28,261 nt of DNA from Dehalococcoidia bacterium (GTDB taxonomy: Bacteria > Chloroflexota > Dehalococcoidia > E44-bin15). A model generated the notes under the pieces. That model made no database searches, was not told the origin of the DNA, and was given only the letters and a program-made list of their open reading frames with translations. The stretch is from positions 1-28,261 of the forward strand of contig DAOUVR010000001.1 of assembly GCA_030667555.1 (NCBI GenBank). The letters are read 5' to 3'. Position 1 is the first letter of the stretch. Each line of letters begins with the position of its first letter. The position numbers and the translations under genes are program-made. This document shows positions 22,501 through 28,261 of this stretch, piece after piece.

Positions 22501-23682
22501 ATGAAGTTCGAAGGTGTAGATTACTATAATGTCGATGAGTTGCTTTCCGATGAAGAGAAGATGACCAGAAACATGGTGAGGGATTTCCTGGAAAAAGAGA
22601 TTGAGCCGCTTGTTGTTAGCGCCTTCCACCAGGAGGAGCCGTTGAATATGCGGGAACTGGCTCCGAAGATGGGGGAGCTAGGCATAATTGGCGCTGTTAT
22701 TCCCAAAGAATATGGGGCCGCTGGAGCCAACTATGTGACGTTTGGGCTTATATGCCAGGAGTTGGAAAGGGTGGACAGCTCTCTTAGAAGTTTTGTCGGT
22801 GTTGAATCAGGGTTAGTGATGTATCCCATATGGAGTTTTGGGTCCGAGGAGCAGAAGAATAAGTGGCTGCCATTGATCTCCAAAGGAAAAGTCATAGGGT
22901 GCTTTGGATTAACGGAGCCAAACCGAGGCTCGGACGTAGCATCAATGGAAACCGTGGCTAAAAAGGATGGCGACAAATGGGTTATCAATGGAACAAAACA
23001 GTGGATAAGCGAGGCGTCAGTCGCCGACATCGCTGTGGTTTGGGCACGGACCGATGATGGAGTAAGAGGGTTTCTGGTGGAACGAGGCACGGAAGGATTT
23101 AGCCAAACCTTTCAGAATCACAAGGGCTCAATGAGGGCCGGCGATGTTGGCGAACTGGGGTTTTCTGACTGCGCGATACCCGCTGAGAATGTTCTCCCAA
23201 AAACAGACGGGGCAAGGTCCACCTTTATGTGTCTAAACCAGGCACGATATGCAATAGCATGCGGGGCGATTGGGGCTGCCATGGATTGCTATGAGACCGC
23301 CTTGAACTACGCTAAGGAAAGGGAGCAGTTTGGGTCGCCCAGTGCATCCTACCAACTGGTACAGGATAAACTTGTGACAATGTTGATAGAGATTACGAAA
23401 GGGCAACTCTTAGCCTACAGGTTGGGCAGGCTTATGGATGAGGGTAAAGCCAGACACCAGCAGATTTCTATGGCCAAGAAGAACAATGTTTCTGTTGCCC
23501 GCATGTGTGCCAGGACAGCGCGTGAACTGCTTGGGGCAAATGGGGTATCTCTAGATTATTCTCCGATGAGACACATGGCGAATATTGAGTCAGTGTATAC
23601 GTATCAGGGCACCGATCATATACATACACTCATTCTGGGGTCTGATATTACTGGCATCCCAGCATTCACCAGGACGCAATGA
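22501..23682 (+). CDS. Acyl-CoA dehydrogenase, glutaryl-CoA dehydrogenase-like, catalytic Glu replaced
   Basis: A 393 aa FAD-dependent acyl-CoA dehydrogenase closest by pattern to glutaryl-CoA dehydrogenase: GCFGLTEPNRGSD (133-145) at the FAD/substrate site, VADIAVVWARTDDGVRGFLVE, ARYAIACGAIGAAMDCYE (248-265), EREQFGSP, RELLGANGVS and TDHIHTLILGSDITGI near the C-terminus. R96 in DSSLRSF aligns with the arginine that binds the gamma-carboxylate in human GCDH. The catalytic base, Glu in the T-Y-E-G-T motif, is Gln369 here (TYQGT). No obvious alternative Glu is seen at the isovaleryl/long-chain position. So the fold and probable ligand match GcdH, while dehydrogenase activity is doubtful. A strong GAGGAGGTGA precedes the ATG. 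Confidence 0.88.
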   Translation: MKFEGVDYYNVDELLSDEEKMTRNMVRDFLEKEIEPLVVSAFHQEEPLNMRELAPKMGELGIIGAVIPKEYGAAGANYVTFGLICQELERVDSSLRSFVGVESGLVMYPIWSFGSEEQKNKWLPLISKGKVIGCFGLTEPNRGSDVASMETVAKKDGDKWVINGTKQWISEASVADIAVVWARTDDGVRGFLVERGTEGFSQTFQNHKGSMRAGDVGELGFSDCAIPAENVLPKTDGARSTFMCLNQARYAIACGAIGAAMDCYETALNYAKEREQFGSPSASYQLVQDKLVTMLIEITKGQLLAYRLGRLMDEGKARHQQISMAKKNNVSVARMCARTARELLGANGVSLDYSPMRHMANIESVYTYQGTDHIHTLILGSDITGIPAFTRTQ

Positions 23683-23790
23683 TGCAGCCGGTGCCCCTCT
23701 GCGTGATTGGTGGTGGCTTGCCGCCTCAGAAAGTATTTGAACTGCAATTTATGTCTACCAACAAGTCAGGGAAATATATGTCCTTTTTCC

Positions 23791-23822
23791 CGTTCGTGGT
23801 GAGCTTGTCGAACCATGAACGG
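23791..23822. repeat. Palindromic dispersed repeat
   Basis: CGTTCGTGGT (23791-23800) pairs with ACCATGAACG (23812-23821) with one wobble around an 11-base loop, forming a strong hairpin between two convergent genes. The loop GAGCTTGTCGA resembles the reverse complement of the TTCGACAGGCTC core in the nearby repeat. Confidence 0.75.
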
Positions 23823-23845
23823 CCCTTCGGTTAACTCAGGACAGG

Positions 23846-23872
23846 CCCTTCGACAGGCTCAGGGCGAACGGA
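23846..23872. repeat. Dispersed 27-base repeat, copy 2
   Basis: Same element as at 10481-10507, with one base different (G for A before AACGGA). It lies 24 bases after the palindromic repeat, in the 227-base gap between the convergent acyl-CoA dehydrogenase and CoA-transferase genes. Nothing else was seen in that gap; these elements may serve as transcription stops. Confidence 0.85.
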
Positions 23873-23909
23873 TTATAAAATATGTTTCTAAGCTAAGATG
23901 GGAATTACC

Positions 23910-25085
23910 TTAGATTATGCCCTCGTCGGCAAGTTTGCCTATTTCCTGATCGCTGTACCCTAGAAGGCCGCAATATATCTCCTGATTGTGCTCGCCCAGG
24001 AAGGGGGCGGGAGTTGTTGCGTTACCCGGCGTTTTCGACAATTTGAGAGGGGAGCCAGGCACCTTAACCTTGCCCGAAATAACCTGTTCTACTTCAATTA
24101 GCATGTCGCGACTTAGTAGATGAGCGTCATCGACCACTTGCTCGAATGTTGGAACCGCGGAGCACGGCAGATGAGCATCGCTGAGCATGCTAACGATTTC
24201 CTCGACACTTCTTGCGCTGGTCCATCCCTCTATGATGGGCTGGAGTTCATCGACATGCTGGGCCCGCTGGTTCCACGAACCGTACTTTTCTAAGCCAATC
24301 AAGTCCTCTCGTTCTATGACGCGCAGGAAGTTGTTCCATTGACCAACGTTGCCGACGGCTATGATTATATGTCCATCCTTGGCGCGGTACACCTGGCCCC
24401 TATTTCCATGTCTGCGGGGGACCTCGCCTGCCATAAAGTACTGAGGCAGACCTGTGACAGCGGTGGTAGCCCATACTGAATCTTGCATCGATATATCGAT
24501 GTATTGGCCTTCACCTGTATTCGACCGGTAGTGCAACGCAGCTAGAATAGAAATGGCGGAATAGAGGCCAGGGAAATAGTCCCCCAGCGGCATACCCGTT
24601 AAGAGCGGGTCGCCACCTTCTACTCCGGTGACACTCATAAGCCCTCCCATGGCCTGGGCGATGGGGTCGTATGACGGACGGGCGCTGTATGGGCCGGTAT
24701 GTCCAAACCCTGACACGGAAGCGTATATCAATCCGGGGTTTACCTTCTTCAGTTCTTCGTAGCTAAGGCCTAGCCTTTCCATTACCCTAGGGCTGAAGTT
24801 CTCGACCACCACATCCACCTTTTTCACCAACTCTTTACAGATCTCCTGCCCCCTCTTAGTTGATATGTTCAAGGTGATGCTTTTCTTACCTCGATTCAGG
24901 ATGATGAATATGCCGCCCTCACCTCCCTCGGTACGCGGAGGGTCATATCTTATCGCATCGCCGCCTCCGGGTATCTCAACTTTGATGACCTCCGCACCGA
25001 GGTCTGCTAGCTGCAGCGTGCAAAAAGGGCCGGCAAACACCCTGGTGAAATCCAATACCTTTACATCTTCAAGCGCTTTCGACAA
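23910..25085 (-). CDS. CaiB/BaiF-type (family III) CoA-transferase, paralogue 1
   Basis: Moves CoA between carboxylic acids through an enzyme-bound aspartyl anhydride. The 391 aa protein has KVLDFTRVFAGPFC and LGAEVIKVE at the N-terminus (family signature), VVVENFSPRVMERLGL (92-107), GFGHTGPYS (126-134), and the catalytic aspartate D202 in GQYIDISMQDS. The start is TTG, set by GGAGGAG upstream. It is the closer CoA-transferase to the GcdH-like gene, with which it converges. The protein at 25394-26581 is a close paralogue (same motifs at the same residue numbers). The acyl substrate is unknown; dicarboxylates such as glutarate or succinate would suit the neighbour. Confidence 0.92.
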   Translation of the reverse strand: MSKALEDVKVLDFTRVFAGPFCTLQLADLGAEVIKVEIPGGGDAIRYDPPRTEGGEGGIFIILNRGKKSITLNISTKRGQEICKELVKKVDVVVENFSPRVMERLGLSYEELKKVNPGLIYASVSGFGHTGPYSARPSYDPIAQAMGGLMSVTGVEGGDPLLTGMPLGDYFPGLYSAISILAALHYRSNTGEGQYIDISMQDSVWATTAVTGLPQYFMAGEVPRRHGNRGQVYRAKDGHIIIAVGNVGQWNNFLRVIEREDLIGLEKYGSWNQRAQHVDELQPIIEGWTSARSVEEIVSMLSDAHLPCSAVPTFEQVVDDAHLLSRDMLIEVEQVISGKVKVPGSPLKLSKTPGNATTPAPFLGEHNQEIYCGLLGYSDQEIGKLADEGII

Positions 25086-25273
25086 CTATATCTCCTCCAT
25101 TGAATTTGCTAAGAATGAATCTATTGTAGTATACCACAGCCCAGTTTTACTAAAGGGCTTGTTTGATACGCGTGCAGTTGAAGCCGCTTTGTAGGGATAT
25201 CATGTGAGTTCTAGCTGTTGAAAGGCTGTTGAGGTTCTACCGGATGCCGGGCAGCAGCCGATAGGATCAAAAT

Positions 25274-25348
25274 TGGCTCCCCGGGAAGGATTCGAACCTA
25301 CAACCTAGCGGTTAACAGCCGCCCGCTCTACCATTGAGCTACCGGGGA
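25274..25348 (-). tRNA. tRNA-Asn (GTT)
   Basis: Cloverleaf complete: acceptor TCCCCGG/CCGGGGA, anticodon loop CTGTTAA, T-arm GTAGGTTCGAATCCTTC, encoded CCA (25276-25274). It lies between the two CoA-transferase genes, 45 bp after the stop of the upstream one. No convincing promoter of its own was seen. Confidence 0.95.
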
Positions 25349-25393
25349 ACCTATTGTTCATAATGATGTCATGAGAAGACGCTGGTTGCCTTA

Positions 25394-26581
25394 TTATATT
25401 ATACCATCATCGGCTAGTTGCCTTATTTCTTGCTCACTATACCCCAGGACATCGCAGTATATCTCGTGGTTATGCTGGCCAAGGAAAGGAGCGGGGAGTG
25501 TCGGGTCACCTGGCGTTTTTGACAATTTAAAGGGAGAGCCAGTCACCTTGACTTTACCCGAGATAACCTGGTCCACTTCGGCCACCATGTTTCGACTCAG
25601 AAGTTGAGGGTCATTGGCCACCTGTTCAAATGGAGGAACCGGTGACGCTGGCAAGTGAGCATCGCTGAGCAGCTTAACTATCTCTTCTATAGTCCTTTCT
25701 CCAGTCCATGCCTCCACCAGGGCACTTATTTCCCCCGAAACTTCCGTTCGCTTTGTTCGGTCTACATACTTTTCAATCTCTAACAAGTCCTCTTTCCCCA
25801 TAACCCGCATTAGGTTTTCCCATTGTCCAATGGTGACAACGTTTATCACCACATCGCCATCCTTGGCGGGAAAAACACCAAAGGTACCAAAGTAGCGATT
25901 GCCATTTCTCTGCGGAATCTGGCCGGTCCCATAGTACACGGCGGCCGCCCCCGCGCCGGCAACATCCCATGTGCAGTCCTGCATCGATATGTCGATGTAT
26001 TGGCCTTCGCCCGTTATCGACCTGTATTGCAACGCAGCTAGAATAGAGATTGTATTATAGAGGCCAGCGAGCATATCCGATACTGCCACCCCAACCATAG
26101 TAGGCGGGCCGTCAGGAAATCCATTTTGGATCATCAGCCCTCCCATGGCTTGAGCTATTGTATCGTATGCTGGTCGTGCACTGTAAGGACCGGTGTGCCC
26201 GAACCCTGACGACGAAGCATATATCAATCCAGGGTTAATCCTGCTGAGTTCTTCATAACCAAGGCCAAGCCTGTCCATTACCCCGGGGCTAAAATTTTCG
26301 ACTACAACATTCACCTTTTCAACCAACTGTTTGCATATCTCCCGACCCTTCTCAGCGGCTAGATTCAAGGTGATGCTTTTCTTGCCACGATTCACGCTGA
26401 TGAACATATAGCTCTCCCCGCCCTCTGTCTGGGGATCGTTCGTTCTCGATGCATCTCCCTCCCCGGGTATCTCGATTTTGATTACTTCCGCTCCCAGTTG
26501 CGCTAATTTGAATGTGCAAAAAGGGCCGGCCAGGGCCCTGGTGAAATCCAATACCTTGATATGCTGCAGTGCTGTAGCCAA
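25394..26581 (-). CDS. CaiB/BaiF-type (family III) CoA-transferase, paralogue 2
   Basis: A 395 aa family III CoA-transferase. Motifs fall at the same residues as in its paralogue: KVLDFTRALAGPFC, VVVENFSPGVMDRLGL, SGFGHTGPYS and catalytic D202 in GQYIDISMQDC. Differences cluster at about 41-60, 152-172 and 203-225, where substrate-facing loops lie, so the two probably handle different acids. The start is TTG with a perfect AGGAGGTGAC upstream. It begins only 30 bp after the tRNA-Gln end, so it may be transcribed together with the tRNA cluster from the promoter at 26990-27019. A tandem duplication is the likely origin. Confidence 0.92.
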   Translation of the reverse strand: MATALQHIKVLDFTRALAGPFCTFKLAQLGAEVIKIEIPGEGDASRTNDPQTEGGESYMFISVNRGKKSITLNLAAEKGREICKQLVEKVNVVVENFSPGVMDRLGLGYEELSRINPGLIYASSSGFGHTGPYSARPAYDTIAQAMGGLMIQNGFPDGPPTMVGVAVSDMLAGLYNTISILAALQYRSITGEGQYIDISMQDCTWDVAGAGAAAVYYGTGQIPQRNGNRYFGTFGVFPAKDGDVVINVVTIGQWENLMRVMGKEDLLEIEKYVDRTKRTEVSGEISALVEAWTGERTIEEIVKLLSDAHLPASPVPPFEQVANDPQLLSRNMVAEVDQVISGKVKVTGSPFKLSKTPGDPTLPAPFLGQHNHEIYCDVLGYSEQEIRQLADDGII

Positions 26582-26611
26582 GTCACCTCCTATTGCTGTA
26601 TATTCTACAGA

Positions 26612-26685
26612 TGGCTGCCGAGCCAGGATTCGAACCTGGGCTTAGGGATCCAAAGTCCCCCGTGCTACCGCTACACAACTCGGCA
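26612..26685 (-). tRNA. tRNA-Gln (TTG)
   Basis: Acceptor TGCCGAG/CTCGGCA, anticodon loop CTTTGGA, T-arm CCAGGTTCGAATCCTGG and encoded CCA (26614-26612). Third gene of the Phe-Leu-Gln cluster. Confidence 0.95.
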
Positions 26686-26774
26686 ATTTCTTGCCATTTT
26701 GCGTCCTAATTTCTCTTTGGACTTAACGCTTTTCAGTGTTGAGGAACAGCTATAGATGCCAGCGCTCGAAACAG

Positions 26775-26860
26775 TGCCGAAGGTCGGGATCGAACCGACA
26801 CGGGAGTCGCCCCCCAACGGTTTTTGAGACCGTCGCGTCTACCTATTCCGCCACTCCGGC
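26775..26860 (-). tRNA. tRNA-Leu (CAA)
   Basis: A class II tRNA of 86 nt with a long variable arm. Acceptor GCCGGAG/CTTCGGC (one wobble), anticodon loop CTCAAAA, T-arm GTCGGTTCGATCCCGAC. CCA is not encoded (CTG follows the discriminator A), unlike the other four tRNAs here. Confidence 0.93.
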
Positions 26861-26905
26861 CTTTTTATCTACGTCACGCCTCTCAAAGAGTTGTTGGTTG
26901 CTTCT

Positions 26906-26981
<76 letters not shown>

Positions 26982-26989
26982 CCAGAAGT

Positions 26990-27019
26990 ATTTTATGTTC
27001 TCGCCTATTATGATGTCAA
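26990..27019 (-). promoter_or_regulatory. Predicted promoter of the tRNA Phe-Leu-Gln cluster
   Basis: A perfect TTGACA (27019-27014), 18 bp, then TAAAAT (26995-26990) on the minus strand. The expected start lies 2-3 bases before tRNA-Phe. Confidence 0.75.
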
Positions 27020-27045
27020 CAATGAGGGAAAGGCAAGGCGAACTG

Positions 27046-27054
27046 TGGTATAAT
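27046..27054 (+). promoter_or_regulatory. Extended -10 promoter of the MauE/DoxX-like gene
   Basis: TGGTATAAT gives a TGn extended -10 with a perfect TATAAT (27049-27054); no -35 hexamer is evident. The seventh base after it is the G of the in-frame GTG at 27061, predicting a leaderless message. Confidence 0.6.
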
Positions 27055-27060
27055 TTCAGC

Positions 27061-27561
27061 GTGCCTCCACCAAGCATCAACCGAATCGGGCAAGTGCTGA
27101 CCCATCGCTACCTCACTCTTTTCACCAGGTTTGCGCTGGGAGGGATATTTATCTTTGCCGGAGTGGCCAAACTAGGACAGCTTCAGGGGTTCGTACAGAT
27201 TGTCCACGAATATGAAATCCTGCCCTACTCGTTGGCACAGATTTACGGCTATGTACTTCCTCCACTGGAAGTAGCTATCGGCGTTTTTCTGGTCTTAGGA
27301 TTACTATTAAGAATCAGCTCCTCGGTGAGCATCCTGGTGCTTATCAGCTTCGTTATCGCCAAGGGCATAATCTTTGCCAGGGGGATGGAACTGCCCTGCG
27401 GCTGTTTCGGCGATGTAGCAGTGATGCTGGGGTCGCAAACTCTAGTCCTCGACTTTTTCCTCTTTGCCCTGGCTTTCCAAATACTATTTCACCGAGGCGA
27501 ATTTTTCGCCCTGGGACCATGGCTCAAGCGCCGCCGGGCGCTGCGGGCGCCTTCTCCCTAA
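27061..27561 (+). CDS. MauE/DoxX-family membrane protein
   Basis: A four-helix integral membrane protein. Hydrophobic segments lie near residues 18-33, 54-72, 80-100 and 125-143, and the motif LPCGCFGD (near 112-119) is characteristic of MauE-like proteins, which are linked to disulfide or periplasmic redox maturation. I set the start at GTG 27061 (166 aa): the longer frame from ATG 26995 would run through the tRNA promoter and this gene's own -10 box. There is no Shine-Dalgarno, consistent with a leaderless start. Its 3' end overlaps the opposing transglutaminase-like gene by 38 bp. Role here unknown beyond the family. Confidence 0.8.
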   Translation: MPPPSINRIGQVLTHRYLTLFTRFALGGIFIFAGVAKLGQLQGFVQIVHEYEILPYSLAQIYGYVLPPLEVAIGVFLVLGLLLRISSSVSILVLISFVIAKGIIFARGMELPCGCFGDVAVMLGSQTLVLDFFLFALAFQILFHRGEFFALGPWLKRRRALRAPSP

Positions 27562-28255
27562 GCCATTCCCTCGCCTCCTCAACCCGGCCAAGTTCGGCTA
27601 AAGCGATCCCTTTATTGAGGCGTGCCTTGTTATATTCTGGGTTCAACCTTATCGCCTTATCATAACCTTCGATGGCATCTGCCCACTCCCCCAGTTCAGC
27701 AGAACTATTTGCCACGCTATGGTAAATATCGGCGACAAGCTCCCTGTCTTCCCATTCCTCCCTTTGCGGAGTGTCCTTATGCTCATGGTAGTCAAAGCCG
27801 TAGGGGAGACTGTGCTCGATATCGATGGAGCGCGACCCCGCATGGAGTACAGTGAACACGTGAGGCCCAATACCAAAGGCATATTCCAGGTGAACTGTCT
27901 TTACCTCAAGTCCGAATCTCTGGGCGAGCACGTTAAAAAGGACGGTTAGTCCCAGGCAATTGCCCACTGGCTCTGTTTCAGCAAGCTGGGCATCGATAAC
28001 ATCGTTTAACTTGAAGCTGCCGCGCTGTTGGTAGCGATGATGTTTAGACTTCCATAGCCAGTGGAAGATTTCCTTTGCCCTTTCTACCTCGCTTCCTTTT
28101 AGGCTGTGAGCGATTTCCTGGCATAACTGGTCTGTCTTAGCCATATAGCGATTGAATTCACGCACCTCGTTCACTCCTGAGGCGATCAAAGCTCCCTGAG
28201 CAAGGTCCATTTTTTCGCTCTCTAATAACATTTTCCCCAACTCAGCCGGTTCCAT
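27524..28255 (-). CDS. Transglutaminase-like/SirB1-type protein with TPR repeat
   Basis: A 243 aa protein. Residues 35-150 form a transglutaminase-like (SirB1-type) domain: C100 in VGNCLGLTVLFNVLAQRFGL, H132 in PHVFTVL and D145 in RSIDIEHS make a plausible Cys-His-Asp triad. Residues about 175-235 are TPR-like (WADAIEGYDKAIRLNPEYNKARLNKGIALAELGRVEEA). Members act as proteases, amidases or scaffolds; activity is not established. The ATG at 28255 is directly preceded by an in-frame TGA, so the start is inside the window and the gene is complete. It converges on the MauE-like gene with a 38 bp overlap, and the Ala/Pro-rich last eight residues come from that overlap. Confidence 0.82.
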   Translation of the reverse strand: MEPAELGKMLLESEKMDLAQGALIASGVNEVREFNRYMAKTDQLCQEIAHSLKGSEVERAKEIFHWLWKSKHHRYQQRGSFKLNDVIDAQLAETEPVGNCLGLTVLFNVLAQRFGLEVKTVHLEYAFGIGPHVFTVLHAGSRSIDIEHSLPYGFDYHEHKDTPQREEWEDRELVADIYHSVANSSAELGEWADAIEGYDKAIRLNPEYNKARLNKGIALAELGRVEEAREWLREKAPAAPGGA

Positions 28256-28261
28256 TCAAGG

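Noticed and set aside
26995..27060. Longer N-terminus for the MauE/DoxX-like protein from ATG 26995
   Set aside because: It would run through the tRNA-Phe promoter and this gene's own extended -10 box, and family members begin near the first membrane helix.

Overview
The window reads as a chromosomal segment of an anaerobic bacterium, most likely Chloroflexota and probably Dehalococcoidia-like. This is inference, from a tungsten-type aldehyde:ferredoxin oxidoreductase, CaiB/BaiF CoA-transferases, a GcdH-like acyl-CoA dehydrogenase and thiolase, frequent TTG/GTG starts, and short dispersed palindromic repeats. Marker genes were not searched. Many genes are preceded by good sigma70-like boxes with 17-18 bp spacing, which I used to choose several starts.

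Layout. 1-1979 (minus): a histidine operon promoter, then hisZ and a hisG cut by the window edge. 2184-4297 (plus): a divergent NfeD protease-like membrane protein and a stomatin/SPFH protein. 4387-6315 (plus): an AOR-family tungstoenzyme, converging on birA (minus). 7117-10105 (minus): a block with its own promoter that encodes a coiled-coil zinc-ribbon protein, a serine recombinase that has lost its catalytic residues, and RNase HI; the RNase P RNA gene follows from a separate promoter. tRNA-Met(CAT) and a terminator precede this block.

10706-17623 (minus): a compact type III-A CRISPR effector operon (cas10-csm2-csm3-csm4-csm5-cas6). The HD, GGDD and Csm3 catalytic residues are intact. The window holds no array, no cas1/cas2 and no csm6-type ring nuclease or effector. 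A small XRE-family regulator is divergent from it, and an inverted repeat sits on the -35 box of the cas promoter.

17838-19246 (plus): thiolase. 19348-21351 (minus): a multi-pass membrane protein fused to an endonuclease/exonuclease/phosphatase (EEP) domain, reminiscent of the eukaryotic CWH43 C-terminal architecture. 21604-23682 (plus): a gamma-glutamylcyclotransferase-fold protein, an unknown small protein, and a glutaryl-CoA dehydrogenase-like protein whose catalytic Glu is Gln. 23910-27019 (minus): a tRNA Phe-Leu-Gln cluster, two paralogous CaiB/BaiF CoA-transferases and a tRNA-Asn between them. 27061-28255: a MauE/DoxX-like membrane protein with a probably leaderless GTG start, converging on a transglutaminase-like/TPR protein.

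The most unusual items are the catalytically dead recombinase embedded in a housekeeping RNA-processing operon, the minimal type III module with its divergent regulator, the GcdH-like E-to-Q change, the degenerate PRPP loop of HisG, the membrane-EEP fusion, and the two near-identical hairpin caps inside the RNase P RNA.
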